Source of the DNA: Artemia franciscana
Lineage: Eukaryota; Arthropoda; Branchiopoda; Anostraca; Artemiidae
Length of the DNA stretch: 64,000 nt
Direction: 5' to 3'
Assembly (NCBI RefSeq): GCF_032884065.1
Contig: NC_088864.1
Location: forward strand, 22,124,994-22,188,993
Shown: in pieces, positions 25,226 to 37,275 of the stretch
How the letters are laid out: every line of letters starts with the position of its first letter
How positions within the stretch are numbered: the stretch's first letter is position 1
The notes under the pieces: model-generated
The model's input: the letters and a program-made list of their open reading frames with translations, nothing else
Databases searched by the model: none
What the model was told of the DNA's origin: nothing
Made by a program: the position numbers and the translations under genes

Positions 25226-27182
25226 ATCTAATAAAGAAAAAATCATGAGCATTGGAATGCTTGCGCTCTCATGTGGAGAGGGTTGGGAACTCGCGAACAA
25301 TTTAATCGTTCTAGTAAGCGGCCAATGGATCCTCCTTGTGTTCAAATGGTTATCATATAGAAAGTATTACCCAAATCAAAATTTATCAATAGTTTACTGG
25401 TCCAGATGTTTAAGGCTCTTGTTCGGTCATTGGGGAGATCTCTGGTTTTACACTCGAATCGTAAAGCGGACAAAAATTTTTAAATTATAAAGGTTTCCAG
25501 AGAAAAATGTCTTGAAAGAAAACGAAATCTCAAAACAAACGTCAAGAACGAAAATGCAATCTCTTAAAGTGTTATGTACACCCTTTTTCACCCCTCAGTT
25601 ACAACCAGGATTTTTCGGCTTGACTAGCAGACTCTAAAAACTCCTTATACGTAACAACAAAAAGTAAACAAAAGGTATTACGCAGCAGACATTACGCTAG
25701 CCCTTCCCTCTAGTGCAATTAGATCCCAGAGGCTCCCATTAGAATTGCTTGCGAAGGGTCCCGTTGGAATCGACTGCTATGACCCCCTTGGAGCTGGTTG
25801 CTAGGCCCCCCGTTAGAATTGCTCGACCCATGGACTACCCATGAAATTGACTGCTAGGGTCCCAACAGTGGAAGAGGTCGTTAGGTTACATTAGTGGTAC
25901 TTCACCGACCGCATGAAAAAGGTTGGTAGGAAACCCGGTGGAAAAGACTGCAAGAGGCCCCGGTAAAACTGGATGCTTGGCCCCCCAGTGAAATTGGATG
26001 CTAGGGGCCCTGGTAGTTAGGTTTGGTTAGGGGGCCCGGTGAATTTGGTTGCTAGTGCTCCGTTGGAATTGCTCGCTAGGGTCAAGTGTCTTGAAGGCTC
26101 CCCTCTGGTGGGCCCTGAAGGTTTAGTCCTGGTCCTCATAGGTTTTTAAACATAACGACTAAAACAAAATATTCAGTGGGGTCCTGAAGGTTTTTCCTTG
26201 CGATCGTGAAATTTTAAGAAAAAATACTCTCTATTAGGTACCAAGCAAAAGCTATTGTGTAACAACCAAAGAAATCCTGATTTGACGGGTTCCTAAAGGT
26301 TTTTCCCTACACTCTTTGGTCTTAAAGTACTTAACACTTTCTTAAGTACTTAACACGTGCATTTTTTAGAAAATATTCCCTATTCTGTAATTAACACCTT
26401 TGTCTCATAGAAAACATCCCCTATTAAATAACATGCACCTGCTTCATGCCCTGAGGGGGTCGTCGTTAAATCTTTTTGTCATCTTACGTCATTAAAGGAA
26501 GGAAAGAGAAGTGATTTTAGGTCCTTCTAAAACTATGGAGGGGATTCTATAGTTATATTCTTAATATCTGCTAACTACGCTCTGTTCATAAACGTTTTTG
26601 CTAAAATAAATAATAATAAATAAATAAAACAGCAATGTTAAATACTCTGTTACTTTCAAACTATGTTAAAAAGTTTAGTGTAGTATTGTTTTCAGTGTTC
26701 TCTCCCTTTAATTTTGTAGGGGGTATTTCATAATTCAAACTTTGATTTGTAAAAGGTTGTGGACCGCTTTCTTACAATAATATTAAATAGAGCCCCGTCT
26801 AGTGGTCATATCACTTAGGAAGGCTCAACTGTCGAAAGTATTTTTCCGTCACATCGCAAAATTGTGTATCTTTCTAACTCAGAAATGCTCCTTGGTTCAG
26901 CCTAACCTTCCTATCAAACTAGGTTAGCTCTACTATGCTGCACTAATAAATTAACAATTTTACTGTTAATGCACTGTCCTTGAAATAAATGAACAAGCAA
27001 AGTCCAAACATTATCCCAGTAGGAATAGCCTATGGAAACAGCCTTCAGTTCCAAAATAATTAATCCAAAAAAGGTAATCTTTAATAACTTTGGGCAAAGT
27101 CATTGAAGTGTGATGTATTATAGTGATTTAATTAGTTCATTGTGTTCTTTCAACAGACGTAGTAATTAAGTCCTTTTTGTAG
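25226..27182. other. Non-coding stretch containing a G/C-rich minisatellite
   Basis: No gene recognised. 25725-26085 is a minisatellite. 26100-26310 has three loose copies of a CCTGAAGGTTTTTCC motif. The frame at 25245-25490 has no recognisable domain. Confidence 0.4.
25725..26085. repeat. Degenerate G/C-rich minisatellite (about 30-36-bp units)
   Basis: Repeated phrase of the type CCCGGTGAAATTGGATGCTAGGGG, seen for example at about 25740, 25800, 25960, 25990, 26035 and 26060. Its base composition is unlike the AT-rich surroundings. Confidence 0.65.
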
Positions 27183-27233
27183 CTACAATCGGAGATGGAA
27201 GAACCAGTTTGATAACAGGAAAAGTCCTTGATT
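27183..27233 (+). CDS. Candidate small internal exon, phase 1-1
   Basis: A pyrimidine-rich acceptor (TCCTTTTTGTAG) is followed by 51 open bases (two bases, 16 codons TIGDGRTSLITGKVLD, one base) and then GTAAGTAA, a perfect donor. The two flanking phases equal those of the VWC exon 2.3 kb downstream, so splicing would keep the frame. Too short for homology reasoning. Confidence 0.35.
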
Positions 27234-29536
27234 GTAAGTAATTGGCGTAAATTGATCCGTTACCAAGCTTTTCTATTTATTTATTATAAGTATTTATTAG
27301 GGGTCAAATAAACGTTCTTGACATATAAGTGCACAGAAATTGTTTACGAAAAGTACAACTACCCCTCCCCCTGCCTCATATTAAATTGATGAATTATACG
27401 AAAAATAGAAGGAATTATAAAAACAAATATTAGTAAGATTTTGCAATGGCAAGGAACCAAAGGTTCTTTCGCCCCTGAAAAAATTATATACCATGAGATT
27501 AAAAATAGATAGAATTATTTTATTTATACTTGGGCCAACATGAGACGTTCATCATGAGCAACATAAAAGCATTGACTGAGTAAAAAGTGAAGTGTCTCAA
27601 AAGATTTGTTCAAGGAGTTTTTACATAAAATGGATGGTCGTAGAAAGTGGGCGAAGGGCTCAGTCGACCTCAAACTCAAGATTTTATTATCCTTCTGAGA
27701 TCATAACCAATGAGAGGGTGGACTGATAGCTTCAGACTTATAGCTAGTTTCTTGGCGCTAGATTACATCAGAGTTTCTGACAGGCCACTAGCTCTTTCAA
27801 TATATCCAAGAAATACAACATCGAGTGTGACATGATAAGTGTAATCAAGGAGCAAGGGTCCCAGATTATATAAATAACCCATATGAAACACACATTTAAT
27901 AAAAAAAAAAAATCAACGTAGAAAAGGTGGCCATGCTGTATCTCGTTGAAACAAAAAAATCATGCAAGGATTTTCAATTTGTATGATTGAAAGTCCCCAA
28001 GAGAGATGCTCCTGAGGCCCATTCAGTTTCCTCCCACCGCACGTCTTTTTTAAATGATTTTCTAATGAGTAATCAAAGATTTTCTAATAGCATAATCAAA
28101 GTAAGGCCCTTGGGACCTTGCTCCCCTATTCCCAACCCTGTTTCCCGATTGAGGGGAAGACATTTTACTATTTGTTGGGATGAGGGTCATACAAGGACCT
28201 TCAATTGGATTTGTGGAAGGACTATGACTTGAGCCCCTGAACTTCTTTGGCTCATTCCCCCTCTGTTTTTTAGAAATGTGAACATTCCATGTCCATTTCA
28301 ATTTCCTTGTCTATTTTTGTTCGTTTTAAGTCTCACTAATGAAATTACTTTATTTCTTTTTGCTTTAGGTTATATTTATCGGTATTTGCTTTTCTTTTCT
28401 TATGAAAATGTTTGTTTTAAACTAACCCTTTAGAGAGCAACAGAAAACTGAAAATCTACTTTGAAAGACCGAGGAATAAGTAGCGGAAAATGAAAAAATG
28501 AAACAGAATTGAAGCCGTTGCGAACTTCGATACCAGACTATGGTCAAACTAACTACTTTTAATAGAGAGGTCTTCTTAAAGACTCCTCACATTCTTAAAA
28601 GTTGAAGACGTTTCACTGTTATTTTTCTACGGTATTTGTGTCTCTTATTAGTTTTATTTATTTGTTTAACACCTACCCTTTTTCTCTTCTCTATTAAAAG
28701 AGAAAAGACAGAAGGGTGGGGGCTCTTAAAGCTGAGACTTATTGTAAAGAACTTAAAATTATTACACCTGCTCGGAAATTGTATGCTGTAAAACTAGACA
28801 AGAAATTCCTAGAAACTAAAAAAACAGACACTTGCAATTATACCCACTTACTATGTCGTTAGCTCAGAAGTGATTTTTCTTTGTTTTACGTTATCACAAA
28901 TATGGCTTTATTTGCATACCAATTTCAAAATCCTTTCTCTGTTTACTTGGTATTAGTAAATGACACGCCCTTGAATTTTAGCACAATCACTATCTAAAGA
29001 TATGCAGGAATGTATTTCATTAGGGTTGAAAGCAGGTCTAGGGTTTTCAGCATATCACCTTAAGAGGTACCGCTTTGGGGGTGGGGGAGAGGCAAATGCC
29101 CTCTAGATTTTGAAAATATTTTTTTACATGTTCATTAAATAAAAAAATCCCCCCCCAAGATGATTGAACACACCATTCGGTGTATCTTTGGATAAAAAGG
29201 GAAAAAATTCCTAGCCCTGTCCATATTTTCGGGAAATGGTAAACTTGATTTTTTTTTTACAGGTGTTTTTATTACCGCTAGTTTTCTACCACATATACGT
29301 ATTTTTGGATCACCATGGAAGATGTAACTAGTAGAAGTTTTAAAAGGAAAGATAAAAAGCGAGGGTATGTTTGAAAAACATGGGTATATTTTGGTGTACC
29401 CATGTTTTGGGTACCAAAAACATGCATACACATGGGTACATTGGGTATATTATGAGTTTAGTTTTGAAAAGTTTAGATACAATCCACATTCCACTCTCAT
29501 CATTTTGTGTCTTTAAATTTGTTCAGTAAATTTCAG
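27234..29536 (+). other. Presumed intron between candidate exon and VWC exon
   Basis: No supported feature inside. Overlapping frames at 27987-28232 (+) and 28062-28301 (-) are shadows of each other without motifs. Palindromic CATGGGTA words cluster at 29370-29450. Confidence 0.3.
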
Positions 29537-29737
29537 TAAACAACACGAATGGCGCATGTCTTCTGGGCCAAGATTTATATCAGTCAGAAACAAGTATACC
29601 AAAACCCGATCCATGTCATTACTGTGTCTGCATTGAAGGAAAAGTAGACTGCTTTTGGAAGCAATGTCCTCCACCGCCAGATGGCTGTGCCAGCTTTGAT
29701 GTAAAAGATGTATGTAATCCCTCCCTCTATATTTGCT
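29537..29737 (+). CDS. Exon encoding a von Willebrand factor type C (VWC) domain
   Basis: The translated 66 residues contain ACLLGQDLY, then IPKPDPCHYCVCIEGKVDC, CFWKQCPPPPDGC and VCNPSLYIC. The CxxCxC motif, the following C-x4-C and the Pro-rich GC stretch are the hallmark of VWC domains, which occur in secreted matrix and BMP-binding proteins (chordin and kielin-like families). The exon is bounded by ...AAATTTCAG at 29536 and a perfect donor GTAAGTGAG at 29738. It begins with two bases and ends with one, so both introns are phase 1, typical of shuffled extracellular modules. Nine cysteines are inside the exon and the tenth may come from the next exon. Reading through the donor gives CK and a stop. 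The next exon was not found; the assembly gap is 1.4 kb downstream. The exact protein cannot be named. Confidence 0.75.
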
Positions 29738-29866
29738 GTAAGTGAGTTCTGTCATTTGATATGAGCATATTCTTTTAGCAAGAGTTAACCTTAACAGATC
29801 GAATGATTAAAATCCGTCTTGTAGATTTTCATCTACGAGGAAGCAAAGATTTTTAGGACTGAAAAT

Positions 29867-29913
<47 letters not shown>

Positions 29914-31132
29914 GCCATTAACCTACTGTATTGACCTACTAACCCTTTTATCATATTTTACAGGAAACATTCTTAGAAATCAATACTCTTTAAGAACAAG
30001 GTGACGATGCTTATGTGTAAATGCACTAATGTAGTTCAGCGGTCAAAAAATTAAAGCAGGGGAAGCCAAAGAAAAGGAATTGGGAAACAAATAAATATCC
30101 ATCTGTACCAAGACGTCTAACAGCCACTATAATGGCTTCAGGACTTGTGTTTTCAGCAATTTGATAAAACTTGATAAATAATTTATCAACTAATCCGTAT
30201 TAAATATTTTTGTCGGATACTCTATACGATACCGAAATTACCAACGGTCATCGGTATCATATCAGGCGATAAAAACAAGTTCTTTTAACATAACAATAGA
30301 AATATACGTTGGCGTCAATTAACTATATGGGGGTAGTTTCGGTAAATCTTTTCAATGAAAATGGTAATGCCAAAAATTTTTTTTTCAAAATCTAGGGGGA
30401 GGGAAAATGTCGTCCTACCCTCCCAATTGACGCCACCGGAAACATAAAGTGAGACAATGATTTTGCAATGCGTAGGAGTGGACATGAACGAAGAATGAAG
30501 CCTACTGCCAAGCGCTTTCATACCAAATTAAAGAACTATTTGTTTTTCAAGTTTCGTACAAAAATTACATTAGAAGCAGTCTGATACTTTATCAAGCCAT
30601 GAACTGTACCTAAACTCAGCTAAAATAAACGTTTTCAGTAAATATCATTATTAATTCATAAATGAAGGAACAATTCTTTTAAAAAGCATATTTGTCTTTA
30701 TAAGAATTTTTGTCTGCTTCGACCTTATTTTCCAGTGTTTTCCCCTGAATCGTCGTTAGTGGAAAATAACAAATAACAATTGGTTTTTGCCTTTTTTTTT
30801 TCCCATCTACATCATTCGGTCAATGTTCTTAGTTTGGTCAGGCCAAATATGGAAAACTTAAAAGTGATGTTTACACACGCTCTGCGTATGACGTATTAGA
30901 ACCGAATTCTTAAAAATCAATGACCCGAAAAAGCTTTAAAACGTTTCCTCTTGTACATTGTTCATTTTCCGTTGGATTGCAAGAAATCAATTTACTATAT
31001 ATGATTTGGCATTGATGTCTATTTGCTGAAATATGGAATCGCCTTACTCAGTTTGACCGAAATATGAAAAACTTGCTTCTACTGTTAAAAATGTGTTAAC
31101 TTTGTATCGTATGAATAGGCTATGCTCATTCT
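29738..31132. other. Region downstream of the VWC exon, no exon established
   Basis: Contains a 42-base A-run (29870-29911). A strong acceptor-like tract (TTTTTGTCTGCTTCGACC...TTTTCCAG) ends at 30735 and could start a phase-compatible terminal exon of 13 codons, but nothing confirms it. The rest is AT-rich. Confidence 0.35.
29870..29911. repeat. Poly(A) run, 42 bases
   Basis: Uninterrupted A. It could be the tail of a retroposed sequence inserted in the plus orientation, but no target duplication is evident, or a simple homopolymer expansion. Confidence 0.95.
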
Positions 31133-31232
31133 NNNNNNNNNNNNNNNNNNNNNNNNNNNNNNNNNNNNNNNNNNNNNNNNNNNNNNNNNNNNNNNNNNNN
31201 NNNNNNNNNNNNNNNNNNNNNNNNNNNNNNNN
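31133..31232. other. Assembly gap (100 N)
   Basis: Exactly 100 N, the usual placeholder for a gap of unknown size. Any frame across it is meaningless. Confidence 0.99.
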
Positions 31233-31299
31233 GATTCTTCTTCCTCAATGCATTTGAGCGCTAAAAAGTTGGACTACGAAAGTCTTTCTAATATTTTGA

Positions 31300-32109
31300 T
31301 TAGGCCAATACATTCTAAATGATAACTTATTTCACGCACGAGGGAATCCCCTGCCCGCCTTATAAAACCGTTAAATTGATCGCATGTTTCAGAACTATCA
31401 TCACCTAGCCGCGTAACTATCCAGCAAAGCTATTGATTTTTGGTCTATTCAACACATCCGCATGCGAAACTACATTAGTGCTCTAGCGTGACATAGATAG
31501 GTTAAGTTACAAAGAAGATGTTACATAGCTCCAGCCTTAGATATATCATTACGTAAACGATTACGTATTGGAGTCTTATCCTAAAACAAGAAATCTAAAG
31601 GACATAAACTTTTGTACATACAAATTTTATTAATAAAACAAATTTATAAAGCATTATTAAAACACAGAAAAAGCAGTTAAACTCAACAACGGAAAAAACA
31701 AAACCTGAAAAAACCTGACGTAGGGTAAAATATAAGAAAAAGAACCATGAATTAAAGAAAGGTGAGAGCCCTAGCAACCAATTCCAGAAGGGAAGATTGA
31801 TATTAGAGGTTAATTTCAACTTATTAGAGGTTATTGGAGAGTTAATTTAAACAAAGAGCTATTTGTGAGAGCTTTTAATGAGAATGCCACATTTTGAGCC
31901 AAGACAACGCATATTCACGCCACCGTGCCAATATATGGCTGACCCACCCTAGAAAGCATTTCTAGAGGGGCGCTTGTTGTTAGCGGTAAATTTAAGCAAT
32001 ATTAAGAGGTATTTCTGAGATATTCAAATGAAAATCCCTCATTTCTTTTTACTCAATCCCCCACTTCCAAAAAATTCTTTTAACACCACCCACCTTAACC
32101 TTAAGCTGT
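31300..32109. mobile_element. One end of a long-TIR element related to 21478-23500
   Basis: AAATTTTATTAATAAAACAAATTTATAA, GCATTATTAAAACA, GAATTAAAGAAAGGTG and CATATTCACGCCACCGTGCC follow the same order as 21505-21930 of the other element. The homology extends left of that element's arm (CTATTGATTTTTGGTCT at about 31430 against about 21437). No opposite inverted arm is found in the window; instead it runs into a tandem satellite. Confidence 0.75.
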
Positions 32110-33392
32110 AGAACATGTTAGTCCAAGCAACTCACGCAACCATGGCAATGTATGGCTAGTCCATGACACTTCTGTGATGCATATTATCATTCCCAAGACA
32201 TTTTTACCAGAAATTGTCATGCTAAAAATCATGCATTAACTCCATCGGTTCATGTTTTTGCAAACCGCCACCAACGTGATGCATCATCTGAATTCACAAC
32301 ACCATGTCGCATTATTACTGACCTTTTGGCACCCTCTGACACCCTCTCATTATTCCTGAGATATTTTACAAATGTTTCCTTGTTAAAAATTATGTAGAAA
32401 ATCCAATGGTTCATGTTTTCATAAGCCAACCCTATGTGACACACCAGCTCAAATCACACCACCCTGCTGTACTGTTACTGAACCTCTGGCACCCTCTAAC
32501 ATCCCCTCATCATTCCTAAGAGATTTTCCCGGATATTTTCTTGATAAAATATAATTTTAATCAATTGGTTCATGTTTCCACCAAAAAACCTCCGGGATAC
32601 ACTATGTCATTTCACACCACCCTATCACATTATGAATGGCCCTCTGGCACCCCCTCGTCATCGCGAAGACACTTTATAGATATTTTGTTGATAAAAATAT
32701 GATTTCAGTCCATTATATCATGTTTCCACAACCCAATCCTCCTTGATACACCATGTCGTCTCAAGCCACCGTGCCAAACAATGACTGGCCCTCTGGTACC
32801 CTTTCATCATTCCTAAGATATTTTCATATATTTTTTTGTTAAAAATCATGCGTTAAATTCATTGGTTTATGTTTTGGCAACCCAACCCTCCGTGATTCAC
32901 CATGTTGATTCACACCACCATGTCACACTATGACTGGACTTCTAGCACCCCTTCATAATTCCTAAGAAAATTTCCAGATGTTTTCTTGTTAAACATTATG
33001 CTTAAAGTCCATTGATTCATGTTTCGCAAGCCAACCGTCTGTGATACACCTTGTCAATTCACACCACATTTCCACACTATCAGTGCCTCTCTGGCAGCCT
33101 CTAGCACCTCGTGTCATTCTTAAGACACTGTCAGATGTTTCTTGCTAAAAATCAAGCATTAAATCCGTTGGTTCGTGTTTTTGCAAGCCAATCCTCTGTG
33201 GTACACCATGTCATCTCACGCCACCGTGACACACTATGACTGACCCTCTGGGACCCTCTATAACCCCTAATCATTCATATTGAATCATGTTTTTGCAAAC
33301 AAGACCTCCGTGATACACCATATCAATTCACACCAACGTGTCACACTATCATTGCCCTTCGGGAGACCTCTAGCATCCCTTATCTAACTGAT
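32110..33392. repeat. Satellite-like tandem repeat, 150-160-bp unit, about eight copies
   Basis: The phrase TCATGTTT(T)GCAA.CCAACC recurs at 32250, 32411, 32570, 32718, 32868, 33017, 33173 and 33285 (spacing 112-161). Each is followed by CACCATGTC..TTCACACCACC, CACTATGACTGGCCCTCTGG, CATTCCTAAGA and TTTCTTGTTAAAAAT. Copies are diverged by substitutions and indels. Non-coding: frames are interrupted in every copy. Confidence 0.9.
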
Positions 33393-33455
33393 AACCTTTA
33401 GCATTTCCTTACCAAATTCATAGAGAGATGAGCCGGATTATTCCAAAATTGGCAC

Positions 33456-33478
33456 ACACATACATACATACAAACACG

Positions 33479-33523
<45 letters not shown>

Positions 33524-33573
33524 AGACACACGCAACCACACAAATTCGGACACACATGCATACACACACACTG
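33456..33573. repeat. (CA)n microsatellite
   Basis: Uninterrupted ACACAC from about 33480 to 33518, with impure flanks. The 71-codon Cys/Val-rich frame on the opposite strand is a by-product. Confidence 0.95.
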
Positions 33574-35806
33574 ACACAGAAATGCCTTGTCTGAGTCTAG
33601 TAGATCTCTCCAATAAGCCTGGAAGTAATAACTTTGTCTCTGAAAATTCCTTTTCTTGCGTCTCTGACTTTTGAATGAGCTTTCTAAACGTTGGATTTGT
33701 TAGCGTACCCTAAGAATAATGGGGATATAACCAAGTAGGACAATAAAATGTTTTTATTGAACAGTGGACCGCGGAATTTCATCGTAAAAAATGAATGTCT
33801 TAAATCTACCCATAAAACACTTCATCATATTTTCCCTTGAGATGTCACATATTTCCATTTTCAATCATAAATAATTTTCAACAACCTCACTATACATTCA
33901 TCGTTGATGAGATCTGGTTAATGGACTGCATCTGTTGGTAGACCCATAATGCTGGTAGTAACGTTTGCAGGTGCTTTGTTTTTGATCAATTAATGTGTAA
34001 TCTCCTTGCTGATAATGTCTGCTAGTGCTCATTTTATTTTACTTTCAATTTAACCGCCTATTACAACATTATTTTTACATAATTTGCAATTTTGGCGCCT
34101 GGATAGGATATGGTTTATGGTATTGGTAGAAGAGTAGGCATGTCCTCTTCTTGTCTTCTATTGAATGTTAATACCGAAAAGATGGCAATAGCATCTATCA
34201 ACAGGTAGCGTGTTACCAGCAGAATAAGCAATAAGTTGGCCTTTCTTATCAACTTAAAGATTTATGTTTGATTTTAAGTATTAAAGATTTTAAGCATTAA
34301 AATCTATGAAAATTCTTACTCTCACATACTCACCCTAATAAGTGTTGAATCTTTTCGATATCCCAAAGGAATTTAACTCCTTACTGTCATGACCATGCAA
34401 GTATAATTTTCCGATATTGTAACCGCTACTACTCCTCGCTCTTTACGCGAAAGTTTTTTATTATTTCAAAATGTAGAGTTGAGGGAAAGAGTCAAACTTT
34501 TGCGCAAAGAATTAAGTGTCGAGGAGGGTGTAATCCCTTTCATAATACAGAATAATTTCTTATTGTTTTAAATTTTAATGTCGCTCCTTACTTTTAGCTG
34601 AAAAACTTGTCTATTTTATTTAATATTAAATAAAATTGGCATGAGCTTAAACAAATAAAATTTTACAAAACGGAATAAGAGGAGGGGGCTAAAAACCCAA
34701 AGCTCACCTTTTAGCTCCATGCATTGTTAAGTTTCGGAAAAATCCTCCTGACCCTAAAATTCTGATTTAAACTAAAGTTTCCACTAAAGTTTTGATTTAA
34801 ACTAAAGTCTCAACGGATCATTTAATAGATTATCAAATAAAAAGCATCCACTGCCGTTCTTGCTCACAAAGCATTTTTTAGAGCTTCAAAATTTTATTGA
34901 AAGTGAACTAGGTTTTTTTAAATTACCCTATGGTTCTGGAAACTGCCAATTCAAGATGAATATACCTTTTCTTTCTATTTTCAACAGATATTTTATAGAA
35001 ATCTTCACTCTCCATATTTGTCATATTCATCAGTTTTGCTTTTGCGTTTCTCTATTTTTGTGATGTTAATTAGATAATTTGGTGAATTATGCCTAACAAA
35101 ACTTTGAATAAAATAGTTTTATTTATTTTAAGTTTTTTATAGCTAGTGAAACGATAAATACTACGTCAAAATTGTAAGATTTTTGCTAAAAGGAACATTT
35201 ACTTGATATATTAGTTGTTTTTGTAATATGCTAAGTGAGAAATAAACCATTTTGTTAGACTAAACTTTGACGACATTTGAGATTAGACTTGAAAATAGAA
35301 AGAATAAACATTACAGCAGACACTGCGGTATGACTCTCCTGAAATATAATAACTAGACAGTTTACACATTCTGAATTTTTATGTTTGGTTTAAATCACAT
35401 ATCATAAAACTGATTTTGTCATTGAAAGTATTTCCGTAACCTAAGCGGCACTACTCTGTAATCTTTTATTATCCAATTTGGTAATTCGTTTCTGTAAATT
35501 TATATTCAGTTTATCATCAATTCTTGATTGTGTTTATACTTGTTCTCAATTTATATTTATTTTCAATTCTTGGAATTCATTTGCAAGTGTGCTTTCTTAG
35601 CTCACCAAATATTATTACAAATTTCAAGAAATTAAAACAAAATTTCCGAAATGAAGAAGTTTTCGTTTCTCTATATCACAACTGGATAAATCTCACCAAA
35701 AAAGATAGTTAAATTTTTCGATGTTTGCTGTACAAGTGTGCAATATGATTTCTTGAGACTACATAAAATTCCAATAGCCCCCAGCCCAATAAAACTACTA
35801 ATATAA
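33574..35806. other. AT-rich non-coding stretch
   Basis: Nothing coding recognised. It includes the foldback fragment at 34430-34625. Frames at 34860-35063 and 35524-35712 are hydrophobic products of AT-rich DNA. Confidence 0.4.
34430..34625 (+). mobile_element. Hairpin-rich non-autonomous element, copy 8 (foldback only)
   Basis: CTCGCTCTTTACGCGAAAGT followed by its partial inverse, then AATTTCTTATTGTTTTAAAT and GTCGCTCCTTACTTTTAG and a TTTTATTTAAT edge. It is the terminal foldback without the body, with the left arm largely missing. Confidence 0.7.
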
Positions 35807-36480
35807 CTAACAACTCACCGCAGCAACAAATCCCCTGAAGTCAACACAGCTACGAACATTCCTTCTCCGGCCCAATCTGTTCAAAGCTTCCTTCTTTACA
35901 CCCTCCCAGTAGGCTCTCATTTCCTTTAAATATTTCTTTATAATATCCTCCCAACACGAAGGCAGACGACCAGCTTTCCATTTAATTCTGAACGGTTGGT
36001 CGAAAAGGAAACTCTTCAGCAATCTATCATGCTTCATCTGCAGAGCATGCCTTAGTCATTTCAAGCCTTCTCTCATGACAGTCCTAGAAAGTGTGATTGA
36101 ACCACATTTTTCTTAGAGCCGACTGTTTGAAATACGGTCAGTCTGGTGGGTACCATAGGCAATTTCTCAGGAAAACATCTAGCAAAACTTCAGACGCTTT
36201 TCGGAGTGCTCATGCTTTAGTACCATAATTGACTAATGTCATCACAGTAGTCTCCGAAATCCTAGTCTTGGTTTGCTGATTTATCTTCTTATTCTTCCAA
36301 TTTTTTGAGAAAACACCCTGAGCTTTGGCTATTCTACTATTAACATCTTCACTGCTCCCACCGTCTTTACTAATAATTCTACCGAGGTATGTGAGCAGTA
36401 TCACTTCAATTGCTCCGAGCACGACTTTATCCCTTCGAATCCCAGTACTAGCACTTTTTTAAAACCATACAGTATGGATT
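35807..36480 (-). pseudogene. Non-LTR retrotransposon (LINE) remnant, C-terminal part of the reverse-transcriptase ORF
   Basis: On the minus strand, two open pieces separated by frameshifts and stops spell the region after the RT core. First comes YLGRIISKDGGSSEDVNSRI..KAQGVFSKNWKNKKI..KTRI and LVNYGTKA. Further downstream is DRLLKSFLFDQP, then GRLPSCWEDIIKKYLKEM, YWEGVKKEALNRLG and VRSCVDFRGF. This order is characteristic of LINE ORF2 C-termini. 59440-59740 carries the same family. The left arm of the large inverted repeat overlaps its upstream end. It is inactive. Confidence 0.85.
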
Positions 36481-36622
36481 TTCTCCCAGTGCTTCCATTT
36501 ACTTAATTGAAGTCACAGATGTCGATATTTTAAACTATAGCTATAAACGGCAACATGTTTTCTTTTCCAACGATACGTTTTTTAGCTTCTAAACAGTCTT
36601 TCCATTGGATTTATGAAATTTA

Positions 36623-36707
36623 TGTCTGGTGTAAGAATCGAACGTGAGACCCAAGATTTGTTTGGTAGAAAAACGACGCATTAGTTATTTGAGCCAACAA
36701 GTCACTG
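36623..36707 (-). repeat. tRNA-derived SINE-like head inside the left arm
   Basis: On the minus strand GGCTCAAATAACTAATGCG resembles an A box and CACGTTCGATTCTTACACC a B box, about 45 bases apart. The homologous segment in the right arm (46105-46186) preserves the same two blocks. Confidence 0.4.
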
Positions 36708-36965
36708 ATACTATTAGATTCTTAGAAACACATTCTAGGCAAACGTTATCAATATTTTTTTCTGGGCACTAGAGAACTGGTGCTAAAAATCCTTGTAATG
36801 TGCCAAGTTAATTGCGTCATCGATTTTTCATTTCGAGTTGAATTTTTTGTAAACACTATTTGTGATTTGCTTTCGGGTGCCTTTGCGGCATCATTCGTAT
36901 ATGCATACCACGGTGACTTGAAAAACTTGCTAGAAAGACTTATTCTTTTGATGGACAGCCCTTGA

Positions 36966-37075
36966 GTACACTCTCTAAACCTAATATCTCTGATCAACAT
37001 TTCCCAAATTCCTATGATGTGTACACTCTCTAAACCTAATATCTATGATCAACATTTCCCAAATTCCTATGATGT
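36966..37075. repeat. 55-bp tandem duplication, nearly perfect
   Basis: 36966-37020 and 37021-37075 differ by a single base (ATCTCTG against ATCTATG). It is far less diverged than the surrounding arm, so it is recent. Confidence 0.95.
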
Positions 37076-37275
37076 AAATATTCTAACAATCCTACGACAC
37101 ACCTATCCTACCATTCCTACAACCCACATACCCAACCATTCCTGCCATACGCACATCCCACCATTTCTAACACACACATACCCTAACATTCCAAAGACAC
37201 ATATATTCCATCCTTCCTATGACAAAAATTTCCCAATATTCCTATAATACACACATCCCACCATTCAGACCATAC
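37040..37275 (+). repeat. Minisatellite of about 26 bp in the left arm
   Basis: Units of the type CACATCCCACCATTCCTA with CAC/TAC steps. The same unit occurs reverse-complemented at 45648-45840 in the right arm. Confidence 0.85.

Noticed and set aside
30736-30780. Possible terminal exon after the VWC exon
   Set aside because: The acceptor is strong and the phase fits, but the 13 codons to the stop have no recognisable content, and a frame-compatible acceptor at 29963 would give an immediate stop. Undecidable without transcripts.
31122-31322. Open frame across the N gap
   Set aside because: Half of it consists of N; meaningless.
32110-33392. CRISPR-like regularly spaced repeats
   Set aside because: The whole 150-160-bp unit is repeated, with no unique spacers, in a eukaryotic genome. 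It is a satellite.
33398-33613. 71-codon frame rich in Cys and Val
   Set aside because: Translation of a (CA)n microsatellite.
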